Part shown: one piece after another, positions 16,873-23,674 of the stretch | Layout of the letters: each line of letters begins with the position of its first letter | Position numbering within the stretch: position 1 is the first letter of the stretch | Source: Kribbella steppae | Lineage (GTDB): Bacteria > Actinomycetota > Actinomycetes > Propionibacteriales > Kribbellaceae | DNA: 64,000 nucleotides | Assembly: GCF_004342025.1 (NCBI RefSeq) | Contig: NZ_SLWN01000007.1 | Span: 339,709 to 403,708, forward strand | Direction: 5' to 3' | The notes under the pieces: model-generated | The model's input: the letters and a program-made list of their open reading frames with translations, nothing else | What the model was told of the DNA's origin: nothing | Databases searched by the model: none | Made by a program: the position numbers and the translations under genes

Positions 16873-16896
16873 GTGGAGTCTGGAAGACTGTCAAGC

Positions 16897-17652
16897 GTGG
16901 AAGCACAGAGGCCGGACGAGGAGCTCACCGTCGATCAGCTCGCCGCCAAGGTGGGCATGACGGTCCGCAACGTGCGGGCGTACGCCGGGCGCGGCCTGAT
17001 CCCACCGCCACGGCTGGTCGGCCGGACCGGGTACTACGGCGCCGACCACGTGGCGAGGCTCACGCTGGTCCAGGAGCTGCTCGGCAAGGGCTACACGCTG
17101 GCCGCGGTCGAGCGGATGATGAGCGAGTTACCGGACGGCGCGATGGCGCTCGGCGTCTTCGAGACCCTGGTGAACCCGTGGACGCCGTCCGAGCCGGAGG
17201 TCCTGGACGAACACCAGTTGGCCGAGCGGGCCGGCGTACCGCACGATCCGTCGGTGATCGCTCAGCTGGTCGAGCTCGGAATCGCTGAACGGCAGGACGA
17301 CGGGTTATTGCGGATCTCCAACCCCGATCTGCTCCGCACCGGCCTCGAGGTGATCAAACTCGGCGTCCCGATGCAGGCGATCTTCGAGATGCTGCCGAAG
17401 CTCTTCACCCAGGCCGACGCGGTCGCCAAGATCTACGTCGAACTGTTCCGCAGCACGGTCTGGCGCGAGTTCGCCGACGCCGGCCTCCCCGCCGAGGGCT
17501 GGCCCGAGATCCAGCGCACCCTGGAACACATCATCCCGCTGGCCGGCCAAGCCCTGGTCGCAGCCTTCCGCGAAGCCATGGCCCGGGAGATAGAGGTCGT
17601 CGCCTACGAAGAACTGGGCCTGGACCCCAAGACCCTGCCCTCAACCGGCTGA
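16897..17652 (+). CDS. MerR-family transcriptional regulator
   Basis: A 251-residue regulator: N-terminal winged HTH (LTVDQLAAKVGMTVRNVRAYAGRGLIPPP...GYYGADHVARL), then a long helical effector domain (about residues 100-250) instead of the short Cys-containing metal loop. It is therefore more likely a drug, lipid or redox sensor than a mercury or copper sensor. GTG is preferred because GGAAGA lies about 10 bases upstream. A GTG 8 codons earlier, inside the dyad's edge, is possible. It is divergent from the membrane/hydrolase pair, which it probably controls. Confidence 0.88.
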   Translation: MEAQRPDEELTVDQLAAKVGMTVRNVRAYAGRGLIPPPRLVGRTGYYGADHVARLTLVQELLGKGYTLAAVERMMSELPDGAMALGVFETLVNPWTPSEPEVLDEHQLAERAGVPHDPSVIAQLVELGIAERQDDGLLRISNPDLLRTGLEVIKLGVPMQAIFEMLPKLFTQADAVAKIYVELFRSTVWREFADAGLPAEGWPEIQRTLEHIIPLAGQALVAAFREAMAREIEVVAYEELGLDPKTLPSTG

Positions 17653-17692
17653 ACCGACCCCACGCAGCCAGCCCGCGCTGCTGCCACCGAGG

Positions 17693-17962
17693 TCAGACGG
17701 GGGTGAGGGTTCGGGAGGCAAGCGTCGTGCCGATGTGGGTGGTGAGGTTGGCGCGGACGGTGGCTTTGGTGAGGCGGAGGAGGTCGTCTCGGCAGTAGCC
17801 CTGGCGGCGGAGGCGGCGGCCGGTGGTGAGGACGAGGCTGAGGACACGGCCGGGCGCGACGGCGCCGGCGTACTCGAGTGACAGTTGCTCAGCGAGATGA
17901 CGCAGGCCTGTCAGCGTTACAGAGGGGTCCAGCGGACCCGGTTCGATCTTCATCTCCTCCAT
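17693..17962 (-). CDS. Small protein of unknown function
   Basis: An 89-residue protein predicted almost all helical, with the core LTGLRHLAEQLSLEYAGAVAPG and a basic C-terminal half ending ANLTTHIGTTLASRTLTPV. No signal or membrane segment. I do not recognise it. Third-position GC favours this frame over the overlapping ones. The start ATG has no strong ribosome-binding site. It is divergent from the CBS-BON gene by about 100 bases. Confidence 0.55.
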   Translation of the reverse strand: MEEMKIEPGPLDPSVTLTGLRHLAEQLSLEYAGAVAPGRVLSLVLTTGRRLRRQGYCRDDLLRLTKATVRANLTTHIGTTLASRTLTPV

Positions 17963-18059
17963 GGAACCCCGGCGGACGATGACGGCGACAGGGTCCAAAG
18001 TCCCTCCTGCGCGGGTCCGTCTGGCGGTACTCTCGAAGTGCTTGAGGGGTGTGGGCAGT

Positions 18060-18716
18060 ATGGGGGAACTTCGGGTTTCAGAGGTTATGGATCGCACCGC
18101 GGTGGCGGTGCGGCGGGAGACTGCGTTCAAGGACGTTGTCTGCGCCCTGCTGGCGGCTGACGCGGGTGCGGTGCCGGTCGTGGATGACGAGGAGCGGCCG
18201 GTCGGCATCGTCGCGAGTGATGCACTGCTGACGAACCTGGAGTTCCACGGCGGTCACGATCCGCGACCGATTCTGGGCGGGGCCAAGGCGCGCGCCCGGT
18301 GGCGTCAGTCGGCGGCCCGGACCGCGGGTGAACTGATGATCGGACCACCTACGACGGTGTACGGCGATACGCGCGTCGGCCGGGCGGCGGCACGACTGGC
18401 CGAGTCGTCGCAACCGCTGCTCTGCGTCGTCGACCGGGCGATGCGGCTGATCGGCATACTCACGCCGCACGACCTCCTCAGCGCCTACCAGCGCTCCGAC
18501 GACAGCATCGAGGCCGAGGTCCACGTCCTGATCGATTGTCCCCCGGACACCGTCACCGTGCGCGTCGACCACGGCGTCGTGACGCTGACCGGCACCCTCA
18601 CGTTCCGCAGCCGGACCGAACACGCCACGTACGCCGTCGCGCACATCTCCGGCGTAGTTGCCGTCCGCAACAACCTCGGTTACGACCTGGACGACCTCGC
18701 CATCAGTGGCTTCTGA
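18060..18716 (+). CDS. CBS-domain pair plus BON-domain protein
   Basis: A 218-residue soluble protein. Two CBS motifs (VSEVMDRTAVAVRRETAFKD..PVVDDEERPVGIV and AGELMIGPPTTVYGDTRVG..CVVDRAMRLIGILTPHDLL) fill about residues 4-140. A BON domain (VHVLIDCPPDTVTVRVDHG then VVTLTGTLTFRS...V) fills the rest. CBS pairs usually bind adenine nucleotides, and BON domains often bind lipid surfaces. In actinobacteria such proteins are often linked to stress or dormancy. ATG is chosen with GAGGGG about 10 bases upstream. Confidence 0.9.
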   Translation: MGELRVSEVMDRTAVAVRRETAFKDVVCALLAADAGAVPVVDDEERPVGIVASDALLTNLEFHGGHDPRPILGGAKARARWRQSAARTAGELMIGPPTTVYGDTRVGRAAARLAESSQPLLCVVDRAMRLIGILTPHDLLSAYQRSDDSIEAEVHVLIDCPPDTVTVRVDHGVVTLTGTLTFRSRTEHATYAVAHISGVVAVRNNLGYDLDDLAISGF

Positions 18717-18721
18717 CTGAC

Positions 18722-18735
18722 TGCAATCGATTGCA
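18722..18735. promoter_or_regulatory. Perfect palindromic operator TGCAATCGATTGCA
   Basis: A 14-base perfect palindrome with a central CG, the usual form of LacI-family operators. It lies directly upstream of a -10-like TATCAT (18737-18742) and 37 bases before the aldolase start, so it would overlap the promoter. No regulator gene adjoins it. Confidence 0.7.
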
Positions 18736-18771
18736 CTATCATAGGCGGTCCGCCCTCCGAAAGGACCTGCC

Positions 18772-19590
18772 ATGATCGCCGCCGCGCTGACCACGCCGTT
18801 CGACCGCTCCGCCGAGGTCGACCTCGGCGGAGTTCGCGCGGTGGTCGAGCACGCGATCGGGGGCGGGATCCCAGCGGTGTTCGTCGCCGGTACCAACGGT
18901 GAGTTCCCGGCGCTCGACGACGGCGAGCGGCTCGACGTGATCTCGACCGCGCTCGAGACGGCCGGACCTGCCAGGGTGATCGCTCATGTCGGCGCTGCGA
19001 CGACTCGGCAGGCTGTCCGGCTGACGGCCGAGGCCGGGCGGCGTGGTGCCGAGCGGCTGGCTGTCATCACGCCGTACTTCGTCCCGGCCGGGCCTCAGCG
19101 CGTCGTCGAACACTTCGAGCGTTGTGCCGCGGCCGCGGATGGCGCGGCGGTCTACGTCTACGTGTTCACCGCGCTCGCCGGCACCGTCGTACCGCCTTCG
19201 CTGCTGGGCAAGCTCGCCACGATCGACGGCATCGTCGGCGTGAAGGTCAGCGGCGCCGGGACGGACGTCGTACGGGCGTATGCCGAAGCGACCCCGCCAG
19301 GCTTCGAGGTCTGGTCCGGCAACGACGCGGAACTTCCCGACGTGATGCTTGCCGGTGGCACCGGAATCGTCTCCGGCAACGCCGGGGCGCTGCCTGGTCT
19401 CTTCGCGCAGCTCCTCAGTGGCTACAACGCCCAGCCGACTGTCCAGTCCGCGGTGAAGACGGTCGACGGCAGCATCGCCAACATCAAGCACCTGCTGGAC
19501 CTGCAGGGTCTTCCCGGCGGCCGCTGCCGGATGGCGATCGACCCGCCCGACGCCGAGCGCCGCGCAGCCTTGGCCCAGCTGCTCACCTGA
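18772..19590 (+). CDS. Dihydrodipicolinate synthase / N-acetylneuraminate lyase family aldolase
   Basis: A class I aldolase-fold protein of 272 residues, slightly short for the usual 290-300. The opening ALTTPFDRSAEVDLGGVRAVVEHAIGGGIPAVFVAGTNGEFPAL is the DapA/NanA signature, with T-N-G-E in place of TTGE. The Schiff-base Lys is probably the one in GVKVSGAG. The usual YN(x)P Tyr region reads YVYVFTALAG, so the proton-relay Tyr environment has changed. A biosynthetic DapA role is unlikely; a catabolic sugar-acid aldolase fits better with the LacI-type operator in front. Confidence 0.85.
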   Translation: MIAAALTTPFDRSAEVDLGGVRAVVEHAIGGGIPAVFVAGTNGEFPALDDGERLDVISTALETAGPARVIAHVGAATTRQAVRLTAEAGRRGAERLAVITPYFVPAGPQRVVEHFERCAAAADGAAVYVYVFTALAGTVVPPSLLGKLATIDGIVGVKVSGAGTDVVRAYAEATPPGFEVWSGNDAELPDVMLAGGTGIVSGNAGALPGLFAQLLSGYNAQPTVQSAVKTVDGSIANIKHLLDLQGLPGGRCRMAIDPPDAERRAALAQLLT

Positions 19591-19610
19591 CCTGTCCGGT
19601 TCGGTCTGTT

Positions 19611-19670
19611 CGCCTTAGGGCTTCGGCTGAGCTCGCCTTAGGGCTTCGGCTCGTCTTTAGGGCTTCGGCC
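19611..19670. repeat. Three short direct repeats of CGCCTTAGGGCTTCGGCT
   Basis: Units at 19611-19628 and 19634-19651 are identical. A third at 19652-19670 has one substitution, one inserted base and a changed last base. They fill most of the spacer between the aldolase stop and the MFS promoter. Repeat spacing is 18-23 bases, about two helical turns, as expected for cooperative protein binding, but a function is not shown. Confidence 0.7.
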
Positions 19671-19698
19671 GGTCGCCTGTCCTGAAGCTGCCGCCTGC

Positions 19699-19704
19699 TA
19701 GAAT
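19699..19704 (+). promoter_or_regulatory. -10 promoter element TAGAAT of the MFS gene
   Basis: TAGAAT fits the actinobacterial TANNNT consensus. Transcription would begin at about 19709-19711, so the transcript starts right before the terminator-like hairpin. If the start is 19709, the mRNA is leaderless and opens with an ATG in frame with the MFS coding sequence. Confidence 0.5.
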
Positions 19705-19714
19705 GACGATGTCG

Positions 19715-19761
19715 GCCTTCGGACCTCGCAGCTGTGCGCGCGTGCGTTCGGAGGCTTTTTT
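19715..19761 (+). terminator. Terminator-like hairpin covering the MFS ribosome-binding site (attenuator candidate)
   Basis: Ten base pairs (GCCTTCGGAC at 19715-19724 with GTTCGGAGGC at 19746-19755, two of them wobble pairs) are followed immediately by six T residues, the classic form of an intrinsic terminator. The GGAGG that serves the ATG at 19763 lies inside the 3' arm. The hairpin could therefore block both transcription and translation of the transporter. Confidence 0.65.
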
Positions 19762-19762
19762 C

Positions 19763-20950
19763 ATGCCTTCCTACCGCTCATTGCTCAGCCATCGGGAGTT
19801 CGCCGGGCTGTACGTCAGCTTCACGCTCCTGGTCGCCGCCACCACACTGTCAGGCTTTGCCCTCGCCACTCTGATCAATGATCAGACCCGATCACCGTTC
19901 CTGACCGCCATCAGCATGTACGGCGCCACGTTCGCGACCGTGCTCGGAGCACTCACCCTGATGTCGGTTGCCGACGGCCGCCATCCGCGCCGCACTCTCG
20001 TCGTACTGCAAGGGATCTCGCTGCTCGGAGTCGCCGCCCAGGCAGTCCCTGGGCTGCCGTTGGCTTTCAGGTTCTTGTTGCTGCTTGTGGTGGGCTTCTT
20101 CCAGTCGCTCGGAACAGGCACGCGCATGGGCCTGCTCGCCGAGGTCATCCCGACCACCTCCTACGCGCTGGCGCGTTCGCTGATGAACATCACCTCCGGC
20201 GGTATGGCGATCCTCGGGTACGCCGTCGGCGCCGTGCTCCTGCGCTACCTGAACCCATCGGGCGTGCTCGTCGTCGCCACGGTCCTGACCGCGATCGGAT
20301 TGGTGGTCGTGGCCGGGACCGTTCGTGAGCAGTCGATCCGGCTGACGCCTCGCCCCGGACTGCGGCAGACCTGGTCGACGAACGTCGTACTGTTCTCGCA
20401 GCCCGGCCGCCGGGCACTGCTGCTGAACCTCTGGGTCCCGAATGGGTTGATCGTCGGCTGCGTCGCTCTCTTCATCTCGTACGTCCCGGACCAGGCCGGC
20501 ATCCTGCTGGCCGCCGGATCGGCCGGCATGCTCCTCGGCGATCTGACCGTCGGGCGGCTGCTCGCAGCCGATCAGCGACGGCGCAGCGCGTTCGCGCTTC
20601 GGCTCCTTCTCGCGGCGCCTTACCTGTTGTTCGCCGTACAGCCGCCGATCATCGTGACGGCAGTGGCCGTGTTCGTTGCCAGCGCCGGGTACGCCGCCAC
20701 GCTGCCGCTCCAGGAACAACTGCTGCAACTCACACCCGACTCGGTCCGCGGTCAGGTCCAGGGCGTCGAATCGGCCGGCCGCATGACCTGGCAGGGCATC
20801 GGCGCCGCGATCGCCGGCGGTCTCGCTCAGGTGTTGACGACTGCAGTGACGATCACGCTCTTGGCCGGTCTGTCGCTTGTGATCACGATTCTCTCGCGTC
20901 GTTTTGTAGTCCGCGCTCCAGTTCCAGCAGGCGATCGGCTCGGGCGGTGA
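19763..20950 (+). CDS. MFS transporter
   Basis: A 395-residue major facilitator with about 11-12 hydrophobic segments. It opens MPSYRSLLSHREFAGLYVSFT, and residues GRHPRRTLVVLQ after the second or third helix stand for the conserved inter-helix motif A. The ATG has GGAGG at 8-base spacing, but that site lies in a terminator-like stem. Two ATGs 18 and 20 codons upstream are in frame and could give a longer leaderless form. An efflux role is likely from the family and the attenuator-like leader, but the substrate is unknown. The 3' end overlaps the convergent phosphotransferase gene by 68 bases. Confidence 0.85.
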   Translation: MPSYRSLLSHREFAGLYVSFTLLVAATTLSGFALATLINDQTRSPFLTAISMYGATFATVLGALTLMSVADGRHPRRTLVVLQGISLLGVAAQAVPGLPLAFRFLLLLVVGFFQSLGTGTRMGLLAEVIPTTSYALARSLMNITSGGMAILGYAVGAVLLRYLNPSGVLVVATVLTAIGLVVVAGTVREQSIRLTPRPGLRQTWSTNVVLFSQPGRRALLLNLWVPNGLIVGCVALFISYVPDQAGILLAAGSAGMLLGDLTVGRLLAADQRRRSAFALRLLLAAPYLLFAVQPPIIVTAVAVFVASAGYAATLPLQEQLLQLTPDSVRGQVQGVESAGRMTWQGIGAAIAGGLAQVLTTAVTITLLAGLSLVITILSRRFVVRAPVPAGDRLGR

Positions 20951-21815
20951 TGTCCGCGGCGGTGGTGAGTCCCTCGAGGTGGCGCCCGTACCAGTGCGTG
21001 AGGCTCGTTGCCTCACGCAACAACTGGAGATCGGGTACGGCGTGCTGCTCGGCGTCGGTCAGCGGCAGCCGCGCGAGGTACCCATGACGGAACGCGTCGG
21101 TCGCACCGGGCCATGCGTGGTGCCCGAACGACCAGAGACCGGCGGCGAGGTCCATCGCGCGGTAGCCGGGACCGGCAGCCTCGAAGTCGAGGATGGCCGT
21201 GACGCGCGTACCTTCCATCAGCACGTTGGTCGGGCCGAAGTCCGCGTGGATGATGCTCTGCGGAAGGTCGCGAGCCGGCTGTACGACGGCGAAGATCCGG
21301 GCGACCTGCTCGCGCCGCTCCGCGCCCTCGAGGCTCGCGACCAACTCGTCGAGGTCGGCGACGCGCGGATGCACCTTGGTCAGATCGCCGTCCCAGACGT
21401 GCCGCGGGGGCAACGTCGCGGGGTCGAGCTCGACGAGAGCCTCATCAAGCTCCGCCAGCGCGTCCCCACAAAACTCAGCCCGTACGACGTCGCCCCGCCG
21501 CGGATGCTCCCCTGGAATCCGCCGACTCAAGCTGGCCGTAACCATCTCCCCGCCAACCACACGCCGCACCACAGTCGAGCCATCCTCGGCAACCAACGGC
21601 ACCGGCACCGCAAACGACAACCCACCTAACGCCCGCAACACCGCATGCTCATAATCCGGCGCCGCCGAATTCCGATGCACCCGCAACACAAACTCGTCCC
21701 CCACGAAGTAACTCGCGTTGTTAGTCCCCTCCCCAACCACCCGAACATCCCCCACCCCAACCCCCCACGCCCCCAGCAACTCCTCCACCCCCACATCCTC
21801 CCCCGCCCCACCCAT
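20883..21815 (-). CDS. Aminoglycoside phosphotransferase (APH)-fold kinase
   Basis: A 310-residue kinase-like protein. Family motifs are the Brenner box HADFGPTNVLMEG with catalytic Asp and the metal-binding DFEAAGPGYRAMDLA. The N-lobe holds FVLRVHR with the ATP-binding Lys replaced by Arg in my reading, so ATP binding may be altered. Family members phosphorylate antibiotics, homoserine, choline or sugars; nothing here says which. The ATG is the last one before the conserved N-lobe. A much longer reading frame continues upstream through low-complexity G-rich sequence and is not credible as protein. The first 30 codons are extremely G-rich on the coding strand. Confidence 0.85.
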   Translation of the reverse strand: MGGAGEDVGVEELLGAWGVGVGDVRVVGEGTNNASYFVGDEFVLRVHRNSAAPDYEHAVLRALGGLSFAVPVPLVAEDGSTVVRRVVGGEMVTASLSRRIPGEHPRRGDVVRAEFCGDALAELDEALVELDPATLPPRHVWDGDLTKVHPRVADLDELVASLEGAERREQVARIFAVVQPARDLPQSIIHADFGPTNVLMEGTRVTAILDFEAAGPGYRAMDLAAGLWSFGHHAWPGATDAFRHGYLARLPLTDAEQHAVPDLQLLREATSLTHWYGRHLEGLTTAADITARADRLLELERGLQNDARES

Positions 21816-21850
21816 CGCCCCACACCCCACCACCCACTCCGGAAAGCAGC
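21727..21850 (-). other. Run of guanine tracts on the coding strand around the phosphotransferase start (G-quadruplex candidate)
   Basis: Read on the minus strand, this stretch contains more than a dozen runs of three to six G separated by one to seven bases, covering the ribosome-binding region and first codons of the kinase gene. Four-tract quadruplex motifs can be drawn several times over. Confidence 0.6.
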
Positions 21851-22786
21851 GCGCCGCGGGTGCCGCCGTCGCCAGCTGAAGCCATCTCCCAGCGCGCGCA
21901 TCGCCAGCACCACATCCGCAGCCGCCAGCACCACATCGCGTCATCCCCGGCACCCACGCACCCAGCGCCCTCGCCGGCGCCCCTGCACCGCCCACGCACA
22001 TTCCGGCCCACCGCCGCCTCTTCCCCGGCCGCCCCGACGCCCACACATCCCTCACCCGCATCCCCGGGCACTCACGCCTCAACCCCCGGCACCCCTGCAC
22101 CACATCCCGGCCACCGCTGCCTCGTCCCCGGCCGCCCGGATCCCCCGGCGCCCATACATCCCTCACCTGCGTCCCCTGGCACTTACGCATCATCGCCCGG
22201 CACTCATCCCCGCCCATCCCCAGGCGCCCCACCCACGCATCCCCGGCACCCACATCCCCGGCATTCGGGAAACCCCAACCCGAGGGGTTAACCACCAACC
22301 TGGGGGGTTGCCCACTCAGAATCTCGGTGGGCAACCCCCAATCTCAGAGGCCGACCCATCGGCCGCGCCGGCCACCCCCGCCTCCGACGCCCACGTCGCC
22401 GGCCCCGCCGGCCCGGCGACGGCAACTTGAGTGGCTGGGGGAGGTGGGGTGAGCGGCGCTGGCCAGCTCGATCCGCAACCGCTGGCACCACATCTCCCCG
22501 GCACCTCCCGCCGCCACCTCCCGCCCCCGACGTGCACCCGGCCGCTCACAGGCGGTAGCCGGTGAGCGGCCTGACAACTCGGTCAGGTCCCGGCGGCAGC
22601 GTCCCTCGACTCGTCCTGGCGATACGGCCGACTAAGGACCCTCCCCCAACCCTCAGTGGTCCCCAAGGGGCAGCTAAGGGCTACGTAGGTAGGGATATCG
22701 GTAGTTTTCCGCATGTGCGCGGGCGCGGGAGTTGGGATGTTTGTACCTACCAAACCAGCTGACCCCTCACAGGCAGGACCGGAACG
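21816..22786. other. Gene-poor, C-rich low-complexity region
   Basis: About 970 bases without a convincing gene. The plus strand is strikingly C-rich and G/T-poor to about 22260, with many CCCCGGCACCC-like words. Two imperfect copies of a roughly 110-base unit can be aligned (about 21980-22091 and 22092-22202, each opening CCCCTGCACC and sharing CCCCGGCCGCCC and CATCCCTCACC). Open frames here give only Pro/His/Arg- or Gly/Trp-rich translations. From 22440 on it returns to ordinary composition, and I see nothing but possible promoter sequence near 22680-22760. Confidence 0.6.
22272..22340. repeat. Two adjacent hairpins with GGGGTT/AACCCC arms
   Basis: The first pairs AACCCC (22272-22277) with GGGGTT (22285-22290). 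The second is a perfect 13-base stem, GGGGGTTGCCCAC (22304-22316) with its complement (22328-22340) and an 11-base loop. Both share the GGGGTT word. They stand between the C-rich region and ordinary sequence and may be terminators, or ends of a lost element. Confidence 0.65.
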
Positions 22787-22888
22787 ATGAACCGACAGAT
22801 CCAGCTTCGCCGCAGACCACTGCGTACGCGCCGCACCACGAAGACCATCGACCTTCGCACCCCGTCAGGCCGGCCCCTGCCGTTCTGA
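22787..22888 (+). CDS. Possible small basic protein (33 residues)
   Basis: A short frame opening MNRQIQLRRRPLRTRR, with about ten Arg and ending RPLPF. A GGA lies 7 bases before the ATG. It stands 41 bases before the 72-residue protein gene and may be co-transcribed. Evidence is limited to start, spacing and high third-position GC, and it may be chance. Confidence 0.3.
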   Translation: MNRQIQLRRRPLRTRRTTKTIDLRTPSGRPLPF

Positions 22889-22929
22889 GGGCACCACCCG
22901 CCCAGTCCCCCCGAGAAACCCGCACGACC

Positions 22930-23148
22930 ATGAAGCTCAGACTGCACGTCCACCGCGCCTTCACCGGCGGCTGGTGCGCCGACATCGACGACGACAACGA
23001 CCGCCAGCCCGACAACCCGTACTGGTGTGTCGACCAGTGGCCGACCCTCCACGACGCCATCACCGCCGGCTGCACCCAACTCGCCGAGTTCGCCACCAGC
23101 CACCACCTGGCCCGCGTCGACGAGCAGTACACCCTCCAGGCCGCTTGA
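22930..23148 (+). CDS. Small protein of a two-member family (paralogue of the gene at 35.7 kb)
   Basis: A 72-residue acidic soluble protein. The motif ADIDDDNDRQPDNPYWC followed by an Ala-rich helix (HDAITAGCTQLAEFA) matches the second protein in this window, which has ADVDDELDPQPDNPFWC and an Ala/Cys helix at the same spacing. The two conserved Cys (one after Trp, one in the helix) and the Asp cluster could bind a metal. I do not recognise the family. A long repeat array follows the stop codon. Confidence 0.7.
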   Translation: MKLRLHVHRAFTGGWCADIDDDNDRQPDNPYWCVDQWPTLHDAITAGCTQLAEFATSHHLARVDEQYTLQAA

Positions 23149-23264
23149 GAGTCCGCTAAGCGGTACGGCGTACCGCCCAGCGCCAGACCGCATCAGCGAA
23201 CAGGTCAGCCGGCAACCGCCGACCAACCCGCTGTCCCCCGAACTGCCGCCGGCCGACGTTGCGC

Positions 23265-23640
23265 CAGCCGCCTCACCTCAGCCGGACTTACGTCAAGCCG
23301 GGCATGCGTCCGCCGCCCTCGCGTCCAGCCGCCTCACCTCACCGCCCTCGCGCCAGCCGTCTGACCCAAGCCACCCTTACGTCTGCCGGGCTTGCGCCAG
23401 CCGCCCTCGCCTCAGCCGCCCTCGCGTCAGCCGGGCTTGCGTCAGCCGCCCCACCTCAGCCGCCCTTGCGTCAGCCGCCCACCTCAGCCGCCCTCGCCTC
23501 AGCCGCCCTCGCGTCAGCCGCCCTCGCGTCAGCCGGGCTTGCGTCAGCCGCCCCACCTCAGCCGCCCTTGCGTCAGCCGCCCACCTCAGCCGCCCTCGCC
23601 TCAGCCGGGCTTGCGTCAGCCGCCCTTGCGTCGGCCGACG
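23265..23640. repeat. Minisatellite of GTCAGCCGCCCTTGC-like units
   Basis: About 25 variants of a 13-15-base unit (core CAGCCGCCC alternating with CAGCCGGGC and CACCTCAGCC). A higher-order unit of 102 bases is visible: the block starting CCGGGCTTGCGTCAGCCGCC at 23431 recurs at 23533, and a partial copy begins 72 bases later. It lies between the 3' ends of two convergent genes. Every frame gives repetitive Pro/Ala/Arg/Ser sequence with no start signal, so I treat it as non-coding. Confidence 0.85.
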
Positions 23641-23674
23641 ATGTGTCGGCCGTGTCGTGTCTGCCGGCGTTCGC

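Noticed and set aside
21816..22334. N-terminal extension of the phosphotransferase by 173 residues
   Set aside because: The extension is Gly/Arg/Trp/Cys low complexity without family similarity; the kinase fold begins just after the ATG at 21815.
22640..22786. Riboswitch or sigma-factor promoter before the small protein genes
   Set aside because: Some words (GTAGTTTT, GGGATAT, facing TAGGTA/TACCTA) look suggestive, but no known aptamer core or consensus promoter could be matched.
23265..23640. CRISPR array
   Set aside because: Units are 13-15 bases with no unique spacers, and there are no cas genes.
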